Part shown: positions 52,000 to 60,991 of the stretch, in pieces | How positions within the stretch are numbered: the stretch's first letter is position 1 | How the letters are laid out: each line of letters begins with the position of its first letter | NCBI GenBank assembly: GCA_021299385.1 | Contig: JAJTGZ010000009.1 | Coordinates: 1-64,000 of the forward strand | Length of the DNA stretch: 64,000 nucleotides | DNA from: Phycisphaeraceae bacterium | GTDB lineage: Bacteria > Planctomycetota > Phycisphaerae > Phycisphaerales > UBA1924 | Direction of reading: 5' to 3' | Program-made: the position numbers and the translations under genes | Notes under the pieces: generated by a model | The model's input: only the letters and a program-made list of their open reading frames with translations | Database searches by the model: none | Told to the model about the DNA's origin: nothing

Positions 52000-52410
52000 T
52001 TATGCAGTCGTGCTGGGTTCGGCAGTCTGAGATCGAACCAACGGCCGTGAACCCTCGGGGGGTGCCGGTAGGCGGTTGAACAGACTGCTGAGCACAATCG
52101 CAAACGCCGGGATGCACGCCAGCGAGGCCTGGGCAAGGAAGGTACCGACGATCCTCCAGCCGCTGACACGGGTAATCACGCCAGCAGCATCGACCTCATG
52201 CCAGACGAACACCGGGAGTTGCATCCCAACGCCCACCACAAGCCCGACGGCCTTGGCGACCAAGAACACCACAACGATGCCGAGGTACACCCCTAGCAGA
52301 CGCGTGCGCATTGCAGGAGCTCGCCCTCTGGACAGTGCAACAAGGACCAGCACCGCCGAGAACGCCACGACGACATGAAGACCGCCGGAACCAATGGACA
52401 TAAGCAGCAA
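52000..52410 (-). CDS. Small membrane protein, probably with a frameshifted 5' end
   Basis: The 136-residue frame encodes three hydrophobic helices (about 8-27, 37-62 and 88-110), with no recognised family. The TTG at 52410 and ATG at 52401 have no good ribosome binding site. Just upstream, in another frame, ATG 52508 follows GGAG and encodes about 30 residues with a further helix (RVVATVHLVLAVTHLA). Joining the two frames near 52420-52440 would give a plausible four-helix protein of about 165 residues. A one-base deletion, a sequencing error or a decayed gene would explain this. The frame between is open. Confidence 0.5.
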   Translation of the reverse strand: MLLMSIGSGGLHVVVAFSAVLVLVALSRGRAPAMRTRLLGVYLGIVVVFLVAKAVGLVVGVGMQLPVFVWHEVDAAGVITRVSGWRIVGTFLAQASLACIPAFAIVLSSLFNRLPAPPEGSRPLVRSQTAEPSTTA

Positions 52411-52508
52411 AGCCTGCTGGCCAGGTGTGTCACCGCAAGCACCAGGTGCACCGTTGCCACCACACGCAGGAACGACGCACGAGAGCCAGTGGGAGAGAGA
52501 AGATTCAT
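52293..52508 (-). pseudogene. Possible 5' fragment of the small membrane protein gene (alternative frame)
   Basis: The frame starts MNLLSPTGSRASF with GGAG eight bases upstream, encodes a hydrophobic helix, then turns into Cys/Arg/Ser-rich sequence where it overlaps the other frame at 52000-52410. The first 30 residues look real and the rest does not, which is why a frameshift is proposed. Confidence 0.35.
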
Positions 52509-52553
52509 CGCCTGATCTCCAGGGACTGTTGCAAGATAAGGAATCTTAGCCAC

Positions 52554-54899
52554 TCACCCCTTCTTCCCCCGCCCACCCAACCTCGCCCGCACCTGCGCCA
52601 CCAGCCCCGCACCCTGCGCCTGTTCTTGGGCCGACAGTTCGCGCCCGCCGAAGCGGGCCTGGTAATAGAGCATGCTCGCGTCCGCCGCGGCACCCCCGGC
52701 CGTCGCGTCGCTGGCCGACACGGCCTTGCTCGCGTGCCGAAGCGGGGGCGTCCACGCCGGCTTTTCTAGCCCCGCTCGGCGCAGTTCCGCCAGCAAGTCG
52801 GCGTAGAACCGCGTCGATGTTGTTACCCTCGCCCCATCCCCCCGGCGGGTCCAGTTGGTCAGCAGCCTGCCCAGCCACCCCGGCGAGCGCGCGCCCACAG
52901 CACCCATAAACCACACCAGCGCACGCACCAGCCACCGCACCCCCCACCGCAGCGCGACAAAGCCCAGTGCAATGAGCACCAGCAGCACAAAGACGACCAC
53001 CGCCGCGCCGAGGGCAACGCTGTCGGGCAGCCACCGCCGGATCTCCTGCTGGGCGCGGTCGACGCGCTGCTGAAAGCGGACGAGGCCCTCCCCCCGGCTT
53101 TGCACGTTGGCCAGCATGTCCAGCTTGATCCCCGACTCATACGCCACAACGTTGTCCAGCCACGAAAACTCGATCGCCTCCCACGCCTGCCTGGCCCTTG
53201 CCCACGGCGACCGCGACGCCCGGCGTGCGCTCTGGAGCTGTGCCGGGGGCGTCGGGTCGAATGTCTCCCACCGTCCGGGCTCTAGCCGCACCTCGACCCA
53301 TGCGTGCGCATCGCTCTGGCGAACGACCAGGTGCCCGGAGATGTCGTTGAACTCCGCCGCGGCATAGCCGGTGATGACCCGCGCCGGCACGCCGAGGCTT
53401 TGCAGCATCGCCGTCATCGCCGAGGCGAAATACTCGCAGTGCCCCCCCCTGATCGTCGTCAGGAAATACTCCAGCGGATCGACGCCCGCCGGCGGGGCGA
53501 CCTGCTCGAGTGTGTACCCAAACTCCTGGCGCAGGTGGTTGCTGATCGCGCTGGCCAGCCGGCGGACCTCCCCAGGCTCACCCTCGATGCCGAGTGATTC
53601 AACAGGCACGCCCGCCTCCCCGGCCAGACGAAGTGCCAACTCCCGCACGGCTGGGGGGAAGACCGACGCGTCCTGCTCGGGCCACGGCACCGGCACCGCC
53701 TCGCGATAGTCGCTCACCGCCAACACGCTGTAACTCATACGCCCACCACGCCAATCCGCAAACGCCAGCCCCGTCCCCGGCATGAACCGCACACCCGCCG
53801 GCCCACCGGCCGACAACGGCCCCCGGAACTGCACGGCCCGGTACGGAGCAAACATCGGCGACGTGCTCCCCGCACGCGGGTTGCGCACCGTGATCTCAAC
53901 GACCCTGCTCACCCGGCCCGCGCTCGCCTCGCCCGTGCGCACGCCCCCGAGCCCCTCGATCGGCCGGAACGCCGGGTCGCTCAGGTCGTGCGCCGGCGCG
54001 GACCACTCGCCACGCTTGGGGTCGTACGTCGTCAGCACGCTCCCACGCAGATAGAGCGGCCCGGACAGCTCGGCCACCCTGCTCCCGGCCTGGTCCTTGA
54101 TCGTCGCGTCCAGCACCACCTCCGATGACTGGCTGATCAACCCGCTCTCACCGAGGCGGATGCTCTCGCTAAAACCCACCTGCTTGCCGGCGCTCTGGGC
54201 CGTTTGCCCCAGCGCACCGGCGACGAGCTGCTGCGTCAGGTTCCGCGGCGCAACGGCAAAGACCACACCACCCAGCACGCACGCGCCGAGCGTGCACCCG
54301 AGCGCTACAACCACCGCTCTTCTATCCGTTCGCCCAACCTCCCACGCCTGGTTGAGCGCGGGCAGCGCACGCGCATCGCCCGCCGCCGCCGCCTGCCCCA
54401 CCGCCCGGTCCCGCCCGGCGTGCACCTGCAGCAGCACCGCCGAGGTGATCGCCATCGGCATCATCAGCAGCAGGGCCAGCCCAAGGGCCAGGCTCTGGCC
54501 CGTCAGCAGGGCACCGATGGTTACAAAGCAGGCCAGCCCGAGCAGTTGCATCTCGTCGTTGATCCGCCTCCGGTCGAGCATTTTGACGAGCGTCACCAGC
54601 GTCAGAAAATCCGCCAGGCGCGTGATGGCCGCATCGTCGTCGAGCACCAGCACAAACCGCAGCACCAGGTGCACCATCGCCGCAAGGACCATCAGGTTGA
54701 GCACCCACCTGGGCACCAGCCGACCACCACCACCGAGCTGCCGGCGCACCAACACCAGCGACAACGCCGAGACCACAAGAGCCAACAGCATCATCCCCGG
54801 CTTCTCCGCAGCCACGGCATAGCCGAGCGCCGACAGCAACGCCGTCAGCGTCAGACAGACACGCAACCTCCACCGGCTGACAACGTCCGTCCCGCTCAT
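52554..54899 (-). CDS. TgpA-type membrane transglutaminase-like protein
   Basis: The 781-residue protein begins with a hydrophobic TgpA_N region of about six helices (residues 10-215). An exported part follows and carries the transglutaminase core. The catalytic triad is visible: Cys in GGHCEYFASAM near 480, His in QSDAHAWVEV near 525 and Asp in FDPTPPA near 543. A C-terminal membrane helix (about 625-650) is followed by a cytoplasmic DUF4129-like tail. Family members act on peptide or protein glutamines outside the membrane or as thiol proteases. The start overlaps the DUF58 stop by ATGA. Confidence 0.9.
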   Translation of the reverse strand: MSGTDVVSRWRLRVCLTLTALLSALGYAVAAEKPGMMLLALVVSALSLVLVRRQLGGGGRLVPRWVLNLMVLAAMVHLVLRFVLVLDDDAAITRLADFLTLVTLVKMLDRRRINDEMQLLGLACFVTIGALLTGQSLALGLALLLMMPMAITSAVLLQVHAGRDRAVGQAAAAGDARALPALNQAWEVGRTDRRAVVVALGCTLGACVLGGVVFAVAPRNLTQQLVAGALGQTAQSAGKQVGFSESIRLGESGLISQSSEVVLDATIKDQAGSRVAELSGPLYLRGSVLTTYDPKRGEWSAPAHDLSDPAFRPIEGLGGVRTGEASAGRVSRVVEITVRNPRAGSTSPMFAPYRAVQFRGPLSAGGPAGVRFMPGTGLAFADWRGGRMSYSVLAVSDYREAVPVPWPEQDASVFPPAVRELALRLAGEAGVPVESLGIEGEPGEVRRLASAISNHLRQEFGYTLEQVAPPAGVDPLEYFLTTIRGGHCEYFASAMTAMLQSLGVPARVITGYAAAEFNDISGHLVVRQSDAHAWVEVRLEPGRWETFDPTPPAQLQSARRASRSPWARARQAWEAIEFSWLDNVVAYESGIKLDMLANVQSRGEGLVRFQQRVDRAQQEIRRWLPDSVALGAAVVVFVLLVLIALGFVALRWGVRWLVRALVWFMGAVGARSPGWLGRLLTNWTRRGDGARVTTSTRFYADLLAELRRAGLEKPAWTPPLRHASKAVSASDATAGGAAADASMLYYQARFGGRELSAQEQAQGAGLVAQVRARLGGRGKKG

Positions 54900-56050
54900 G
54901 CCCCGGCCCTCCCCGCCGGCACCTCGGGCACACGCACCACGTCCCCCACCACGCGCCAACCCTTGGCATCGATGTCGATGATCACGTCCGCCGACCCCAG
55001 CCGCGACAGCAGGCCGCCCTGCCGATGCCCACCCTGCTCGCCGGGGATACGCACGGCCTGACCACCAACGTCGCCCCGCACCGGTAGCAGCGCCAGTTCA
55101 TTGACCAGCGCCGCCGACCGCCCCGCCTGCCCGCCCGGCGGCGCGTCCAGCCCCCGGCCCCAACCCGTGCTGATCGACAACCCCACTCGCATGCTCTGCC
55201 GAACCCCCGCACGCAAAAAACCCGCGGCCTGCCCGATCGCACGCTCAACAACCTCCGCCGAGTCCCCATCTTCTAACCGCAACCGCACCCAGAGTTTCCT
55301 GGCCGTGCCCGTCGCCCCCTGCTTGACGCGCAGTTCACCCCGCCCCAGCCGTGCCGAGGCCTTCCACGCGACGATCTTCGCAGGGTCCCCGGGCGCATAA
55401 TCGCGCAGCCCGACGTGCTCGTGCCCCTCGCGTCCGACGACGCGCCCAGCCTGCCCCCCACTGCTCCGCCCCGCCCGCCCGCGCACGGCATCCGCATCAA
55501 TCTCCATCGACGCCGGCTGGATGATCACGCTCGTCGGCGCCTCGTGCCAGAGTGTTTTCTTGATGATCCCAAACGGGAACGTCGTCGCCGCGCCATACCC
55601 GCCGAAGGCCAGCAGCCCGCGCCCCCGCGGCCGCACCACCGCCTCGACAACCACGCTCGACCGCGCCGGCACATGCAGCACCTCCGCACGCACCGGCGCA
55701 TCGAGCACGCACCGGTGCGTGCCGGGCCTTGCCGATGTATCGACCATCTCGATGATGCTCACGCCCATGACGGGCATGAACCGCGAGGTGTTCTTGACGG
55801 TGTACCGCACACGCAGCACCTCCCCGGCAACGCCTGGCTGGATCACCTCCCGCCTCACTCGCAACGCCATCATCATCGTCCCGCTGACAACGCCCGAGAC
55901 CAGCAGCAGCCCCAGCGCCAGCCCGAAAAGCCAGTAGAGCAGGTTGTTGTTCGCGTTGAACGCCCCCACGGCCACCAGCACGACGACGAACGTATAAACC
56001 ACAAACACGCCGTGTACGGGGTACCGCCGTTTGATCTTCACCTGGTCCAT
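54896..56050 (-). CDS. DUF58 family membrane protein
   Basis: The 384-residue protein has two N-terminal membrane helices (about 14-33 and 39-62). A beta-rich segment follows, then the DUF58 hallmark GLRDYAPGDPAKIVAWKASARLG near residue 215. DUF58 proteins resemble VWA domains and are usually encoded next to MoxR ATPases and transglutaminases, forming a membrane module tied to cell-envelope or metal-related functions. Here the transglutaminase gene follows with an ATGA overlap, but the expected MoxR gene does not precede it. Confidence 0.9.
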   Translation of the reverse strand: MDQVKIKRRYPVHGVFVVYTFVVVLVAVGAFNANNNLLYWLFGLALGLLLVSGVVSGTMMMALRVRREVIQPGVAGEVLRVRYTVKNTSRFMPVMGVSIIEMVDTSARPGTHRCVLDAPVRAEVLHVPARSSVVVEAVVRPRGRGLLAFGGYGAATTFPFGIIKKTLWHEAPTSVIIQPASMEIDADAVRGRAGRSSGGQAGRVVGREGHEHVGLRDYAPGDPAKIVAWKASARLGRGELRVKQGATGTARKLWVRLRLEDGDSAEVVERAIGQAAGFLRAGVRQSMRVGLSISTGWGRGLDAPPGGQAGRSAALVNELALLPVRGDVGGQAVRIPGEQGGHRQGGLLSRLGSADVIIDIDAKGWRVVGDVVRVPEVPAGRAGA

Positions 56051-56076
56051 GCGTTCCTAGCAGCAGCCCGCGGTCT

Positions 56077-56694
56077 TTACGCACCCGGGGCATAGACGGG
56101 TTCATTGCCCGCCTTCCACTTGATGTTGCAACCCATGCTCGGCAACTGCTCCCCCGGCACCGCTCGCCCCGCCAGCACCGCGTCGAGCGCCGCACGCAGG
56201 CTCGCGCCCGTAACCGGGATGCTCCCCGCGGCACCCTGCCCAGGCCGGCTGTCATCCAGTTGCCCGCGATAGACCAGCCGGCGATCCTTATCGAAAAGGA
56301 AAAAATCCGGCGTGCACGCCGCCTGGTACGCCATCGCGACCTCCTGCGACTGGTCGTACAAGTACGCGAACGTGTACCCCGCCTCCGCCGCCTCGCTGGC
56401 CATTAACGCCGGTCCATCGGCCGGGTAAGCCTGCGCGTCGTTGCTGCTGATACCCACGACCCCAACGCCCCGCGCGATGTAGTCCCGCCCCAGCCGGGCC
56501 AACTCCCCACGCACATGCTTGACGAACGGGCAGTGGTTGCAGATGAACATCACCAGCAGCGCAGGCGCCCCGGCAAAGTCCCCGAGCCGAACAATCTTCC
56601 CCAGGCCATTCCCATCGGGCTTTGTAACATCAGGCAGCGCAAAGCCCGGCGCAGCCATCCCAAGTTCGGGCATCGTCGAGAGTGTTCGTGCCAT
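56077..56694 (-). CDS. Thioredoxin-like redoxin (AhpC/TSA-related)
   Basis: The 205-residue cytoplasmic protein (no signal peptide) has a thioredoxin fold. The redox motif sits in VMFICNHCPFVKHVRGEL near residue 55, typical of a small family of redoxin domain proteins with a CxxC active site. GVVGISSNDAQAYPADGP near 80 and the CTPDFFLFD segment near 140 also fit. Such proteins reduce disulfides or peroxides; the partner is unknown. The start at 56694 is the first ATG with a sensible N-terminus. Confidence 0.88.
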   Translation of the reverse strand: MARTLSTMPELGMAAPGFALPDVTKPDGNGLGKIVRLGDFAGAPALLVMFICNHCPFVKHVRGELARLGRDYIARGVGVVGISSNDAQAYPADGPALMASEAAEAGYTFAYLYDQSQEVAMAYQAACTPDFFLFDKDRRLVYRGQLDDSRPGQGAAGSIPVTGASLRAALDAVLAGRAVPGEQLPSMGCNIKWKAGNEPVYAPGA

Positions 56695-56739
56695 GCCCCG
56701 ATGATAGTTCACGCCCTGGGCACACGAATTCGACAACCC

Positions 56740-57738
56740 CTACGCCGGCATCAGGTCAAACCAACCCTTGTCGTTGCGTTTGACGGAAAAGAACGGGTGC
56801 CCAGGCTCATGGTCAAGCATCAACACCCACCCGCGCTCGGCTGCCTCCTCCAGCAGCCACGTCCGCGAGATCATGCTCGTGTAAGGCTCCACGTCATACC
56901 CCAGCGAATACGCCTGCCCCACATGCCACGCCGTCGGCAGCACGTCGGGCGTGAAGACCACCGTCCGACCCTTCTCATCGGTAAACAGCACCCCCTGCTG
57001 CCCCCACGTGTGCCCAGGAACCAAAAACACAAACACCCCCGGCAGCACCTCACTCTGCCGAGCCTCCTGCGGGATCATCGGCGCCACCCCACGCTGGGGC
57101 ACGCTCCCGACACCAAACGGCGGCAACGACTCAACCAGCACCAGCCGGTCGGCCCCCACACCCTGATACGGCAGCAAATGATCCCCAAAGTACGTCCGCG
57201 TCATCACGCTGTTGTTCGCCAGCGCATCGGCCCACTCACGCCGCTGCACGAATACCTTCGCGTTCGGGAACGTGATCTTCACCCCATGCTCCCCACGGGG
57301 CGCACCAAAGCTCGACGCAGCCCCATGCCAATCGGCAGTTTCACCCGCCCGGCACAGCCGAGTCAGCCCCCCGGCATGGTCAAAGTGCAGATGACTCACC
57401 ACCACCGCCCCCACATCCTCCGCCCGGCAACCCACCTGGTGCAACGCGCTGTGCACGCTCTTGTCCTCCAGCGCAAACAACTCCCGGCTCTTCTCATCAA
57501 GCTTGTCCCCCACACCCGCCTCAATGAGCACCAACTTCGGCGACGCCAGCACGCCCCCCGCCGGCGGCTCGTCGATACGCTCAAGCAGCAGGCAGTTCTG
57601 CTGCAACCCCACACGGTTGCGATCATCCACACGCACCGAACGCGACCAGACAACCCGCGGGATCAGCCCGAACATGCTCCCGGCATCCAGCCGAAACTCA
57701 CCCGCACGCAGCAGTGTTGTCCGATATCGAGTGCTCAT
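56740..57738 (-). CDS. MBL-fold metallo-hydrolase
   Basis: The 332-residue protein has the metallo-beta-lactamase motif SHLHFDHAGG near residue 113, the further metal ligands VPGHTWGQQGVLF near 240 and FTPDVLPTAWH near 262, and LMLDHEPGHPFFS near 308. The set indicates a binuclear Zn or Fe site. No signal peptide is present. Substrates in this family range from lactones to thioesters; the closest class cannot be resolved here. It is followed by the redoxin gene on the same strand. Confidence 0.9.
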   Translation of the reverse strand: MSTRYRTTLLRAGEFRLDAGSMFGLIPRVVWSRSVRVDDRNRVGLQQNCLLLERIDEPPAGGVLASPKLVLIEAGVGDKLDEKSRELFALEDKSVHSALHQVGCRAEDVGAVVVSHLHFDHAGGLTRLCRAGETADWHGAASSFGAPRGEHGVKITFPNAKVFVQRREWADALANNSVMTRTYFGDHLLPYQGVGADRLVLVESLPPFGVGSVPQRGVAPMIPQEARQSEVLPGVFVFLVPGHTWGQQGVLFTDEKGRTVVFTPDVLPTAWHVGQAYSLGYDVEPYTSMISRTWLLEEAAERGWVLMLDHEPGHPFFSVKRNDKGWFDLMPA

Positions 57739-57768
57739 GCCCCGAGCGTAGAACGCCTAACGCGGGGA

Positions 57769-58827
57769 TCACTTCCCCGGTTCTTTCGCACCAGGTTCCT
57801 TCCCGCCCGGCCCCTTCTCACCCCACCCGGCGATCTTGGTCCGCACCTTCATCACCTTGCCCCCCGACGCCGTGATCAGCAGCGTCTTGCCGTCGGCGCC
57901 ACCAAACGCCAGGTTCGTCGCCGAGATATCCAGCCGGGCCAACGGCTTGCCCTCCGCCGAGAGCACCCAGATACCCCCAGGCCCGGTCGTATAAATGTTC
58001 CCATCCTTATCCACACGCAACCCATCGGCACCACCCTTAGCCGGGCGCTGGTAGAGCGCCGCAAGGTACTTCAGGTCCGCCAACTGCACAGGCTCGCCCA
58101 GTGAACCATCCTGCGCCACCGCCAGGCGCATCACCGCACCCTCGCCAAACTCGCTGACGTACAGCGTCCGCCCATCGGGGGATAACGCCAGCCCGTTGGG
58201 CAACTTCATCTTCGCCCCCAGGATCAACTGCCCCTCGGGCGTGATCCTCCACACGGCAGCAAAGTCCAGCTCCAAATCCGCTTCCTTTGTAATCAACGCC
58301 GGGTCCGTGAAGTAGATCGACCCGTCCGGCGCGATCACCACGTCGTTGGGCCCATTGAGCCGCTTGCCGTCAAACTTCTCGGCCAGCACACGCCGCGACC
58401 ACGCCTGCCCCTCACCGTCGGCCGTTCGGCGCGTAACGCAACGCCCCTGCACCTCCGCCAGCACCAACCTCCCAAGAGGGTCCCGCGCCAGCCCGATCGC
58501 CTTCCCGCTCGGCTCAAACCAGACCTCCGGCTTAGCCCCCCCCTGGTCCATCAACTTATAAACCGCACCACCCTCGCTCTTGAGCACGCAGAACGCAAAG
58601 TGCCCACCCCCACCCCCCTTGATCCAACACGGCCCCTCCACAAACCCCAAACCCTCGGCCACCAACGCCGGCTCACCCTCAAAGTACGCCGAGTTGTCCA
58701 ACGCCGGGATCAACGCGACCTTCTCCGCCGGCGCACCCGGCTTCCCCGGCACCCCAGGCTGCGCACCCATCGCAGCAGGCACCCCGGCCAATACGCCAAC
58801 CAACATCAACGCAATCTGCTTGTTCAT
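57769..58827 (-). CDS. SMP-30/gluconolactonase/LRE-like exported protein
   Basis: The 352-residue protein has a signal peptide (NKQIALMLVGVLAGVPAAMGAQ) and a six-bladed beta-propeller of the SMP-30 type. Hallmarks are FVEGPCW near residue 64, RLNGPNDVVIAPDGSIYFTDP near 155, LPNGLALSPDGRTLYVSEF near 208 and GADGLRVDKDGNIYTTGPGGIWV near 270. The family hydrolyses lactones with a divalent metal; Asn and Asp ligands lie in these motifs. The C-terminal 20 residues are a Gly/Lys/Glu/Pro tail. It may act on sugar lactones outside the cytoplasm. Confidence 0.9.
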   Translation of the reverse strand: MNKQIALMLVGVLAGVPAAMGAQPGVPGKPGAPAEKVALIPALDNSAYFEGEPALVAEGLGFVEGPCWIKGGGGGHFAFCVLKSEGGAVYKLMDQGGAKPEVWFEPSGKAIGLARDPLGRLVLAEVQGRCVTRRTADGEGQAWSRRVLAEKFDGKRLNGPNDVVIAPDGSIYFTDPALITKEADLELDFAAVWRITPEGQLILGAKMKLPNGLALSPDGRTLYVSEFGEGAVMRLAVAQDGSLGEPVQLADLKYLAALYQRPAKGGADGLRVDKDGNIYTTGPGGIWVLSAEGKPLARLDISATNLAFGGADGKTLLITASGGKVMKVRTKIAGWGEKGPGGKEPGAKEPGK

Positions 58828-58835
58828 CCCCAACT

Positions 58836-59249
58836 CTACTCGCGACCACCAGGCTCCATCCCCTTGGTATTCCACTTGCCAACCCGCGAATCAAAGAACA
58901 GCGACAGATACCCGTCCGGCGCACCAAGAACCTCGAGCACAAACCCGCCCTCATCAACCCGGTAACTCCACCTCCTCAGACCAGCCGTCGGCAAGGGAAC
59001 AACCCCCGGCAACTCCTCCAGCCCCACCGGCCAGCGCCCGTTGGCCTCCTTGAACGCCTCGATACGCCCCACCACGCCCGCGCCGATCCGCTGGCTCTCG
59101 ACCAGCCGGTGCGTTGCCCAACCCCTCGGCGACATCTCCCACGCTGTATACGCAAACAGCACACCCACAAACACAAGCACAAGCACAAACGCCCGAAAGA
59201 GCAGCCGTTGCCACACAGGCTTTGTTGGCTTGGTTGCCGGCTCTGTCAT
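58836..59249 (-). CDS. Small membrane-anchored protein of unknown function
   Basis: The 137-residue protein has a single N-terminal membrane helix (LLFRAFVLVLVFVGVLFAYTAW, about 16-37) and an external domain of about 95 residues. RIEAFKEANGRWPVGLEELPG near residue 62 resembles the short domain following the helix in pilin-like or DUF4878-like exported proteins, but no family is firmly recognised. GGGAG lies upstream of the ATG at 59249. It precedes the SMP-30 gene, with a gap of only eight bases. Confidence 0.7.
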   Translation of the reverse strand: MTEPATKPTKPVWQRLLFRAFVLVLVFVGVLFAYTAWEMSPRGWATHRLVESQRIGAGVVGRIEAFKEANGRWPVGLEELPGVVPLPTAGLRRWSYRVDEGGFVLEVLGAPDGYLSLFFDSRVGKWNTKGMEPGGRE

Positions 59250-59287
59250 CACCACTCCCGCACCACCGCCCAGATCTCTACAGTGTT

Positions 59288-60796
59288 TTATATCTTATAC
59301 ATCGGCCGCAACTTCCCCTCCAGATAACGCATAAACGGCTCGGGCGTCAACGGCCTGCCCGTAACAAGCCTGCACAACTCCCCCGCACGGTACCGCCTGC
59401 CGTGCGCGTGCACCTTGCCCCGCAGCCACCCCAGCAGCGACGAAAACTCTCCCCGCGCAATCTCCCCCTCCAGCCCGGGCAAATCCTTATGAATCTGCTC
59501 CCAGAACTGCCCCGCATACAAGTTCCCCAGCGTGTATGTCGGGAAGTACCCGATCAACCCACAACTCCAGTGCACGTCCTGCAAGCACCCGCGCCGATTG
59601 TCGGGCACCTCCAGCCCAAAGAGCACCTTGAACCTCTTATCCCATTCCCCCGGCAAATCCTTGACCGCCAGCGCCCCGCTCACCAAGTCGCGCTCAAGCC
59701 CAAACCGAAGCATCACATGCAGGTTGTACGTCGCCTCATCCGCCTCCACACGGATAAACGACCGCTGCACACGGTTGACAGCACCATACACCCCCTCGAC
59801 CGTCGCCCCATCGAACACCGGCCCAAAGTGCCGCTTGGCCACCGGCAGCGCCCACCCCCAAAAGACCCTAGACCTACCAACAAAGTTCTCCCACATACGG
59901 CTCTGGCTCTCGTGCACACCCAAGCTCACCGCATCACCCAAAGGCTCACCAAAGTGCTCCCCCTTGGGCAACCCCTGCTCATACAAACCGTGCCCCGCCT
60001 CGTGCATCGTGCTGCTCAGCGGCTCCAAACAACTCGTCGTCCCGTACCGCGTCGTCAAACGCGTGTCCCCAGGCCCGATCCCCGAGCAGAATGGGTGCGT
60101 CGTCGTGTCCAGCCTCCCCGTTCCAAGGTCAAAGCCGATCCCCCTCAGCACCTCCAGCCCAAAGGCGTGCTGCCGCTCATTGGGCACATCCATCCCCGCA
60201 AGCACGTCCACAGGCTGGTGCTTGGAACCAACCAACTCGGCAACAAACCCGCTCAGCCGCCCCTGCAACGGCGTAAAAATCCCCCCGATCTCCGCCCCCG
60301 TCATCCCAGGCTCATACTCATCCAAAAGCGCGTCGTACAACTCCCCACCACCCCCATACAAACCCGCCTTCGTCCGCATCAACCCCAGCACCTTCTCCAG
60401 CCACGGCGAAAACGCCCCAAAGTCATCCTTCTCCCGCGCCAACTTCCACGCCTCCTGCGCCAGGCTCGTCGTCCGAGCGATCTCGGCAACCAACTCCCCG
60501 GGCAACTTCGTTGCCAGGTCATAGTCCCGCCGCATCTCGCGTATGTTCGCCGCCACCGCGGGGTCCGACAGCAGGGCCTTGTCCCCCTCGCACTCTGCGA
60601 TCAGATCGCCGACCTGCTTGCTCGTCCGCTTCTCGTGCGCCATCGCCGCGATCATCCCCTGCTGCTCAGACCGAAACGCCGCTCCCCCGTGCGGCATGTA
60701 CGTCTCCTGGTCCCACCCCAGCAGGCTCCCGAGCGAACCAAGTGTCCCAGCCTGGCGATGCAAACCCCGAAGCTGTGCGTATGCGTTGTTGGCCAT
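59288..60796 (-). CDS. Carboxypeptidase M32 (Taq type)
   Basis: The 502-residue protein is a thermostable-type metallocarboxypeptidase. The Zn motif HEAGH lies near residue 265 (STMHEAGHGLYEQG), followed by the third ligand Glu in GVHESQSRMWEN near 295. Other M32 hallmarks are LGWDQETYMP near 26, TTHPFCSGIGPGDTRLTTRY near 235 and GCLQDVHWSCGLIGYFPTYTLGNLYAGQ near 405. It removes C-terminal residues from peptides in the cytoplasm. The start at 60796 is chosen because the upstream frame is not conserved-looking and overlaps the phosphorylase leader. Confidence 0.94.
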   Translation of the reverse strand: MANNAYAQLRGLHRQAGTLGSLGSLLGWDQETYMPHGGAAFRSEQQGMIAAMAHEKRTSKQVGDLIAECEGDKALLSDPAVAANIREMRRDYDLATKLPGELVAEIARTTSLAQEAWKLAREKDDFGAFSPWLEKVLGLMRTKAGLYGGGGELYDALLDEYEPGMTGAEIGGIFTPLQGRLSGFVAELVGSKHQPVDVLAGMDVPNERQHAFGLEVLRGIGFDLGTGRLDTTTHPFCSGIGPGDTRLTTRYGTTSCLEPLSSTMHEAGHGLYEQGLPKGEHFGEPLGDAVSLGVHESQSRMWENFVGRSRVFWGWALPVAKRHFGPVFDGATVEGVYGAVNRVQRSFIRVEADEATYNLHVMLRFGLERDLVSGALAVKDLPGEWDKRFKVLFGLEVPDNRRGCLQDVHWSCGLIGYFPTYTLGNLYAGQFWEQIHKDLPGLEGEIARGEFSSLLGWLRGKVHAHGRRYRAGELCRLVTGRPLTPEPFMRYLEGKLRPMYKI

Positions 60797-60991
60797 GATC
60801 CCCGAGCATAGTGCCGGCGGGCACCCGCTGAAGCCCCCCACCTCTCGGCCCGATACACACCCAGACATCGCCCCACCCCAACAACGCGCTGATAACACAC
60901 CCCGGACCTGCGACCCCGATCCCGATAGACTCCCACAAGCCGCGCCAGGCCCCCGCGCGGCGGGTGCAGACCGAACCACCGAGGACCAACC

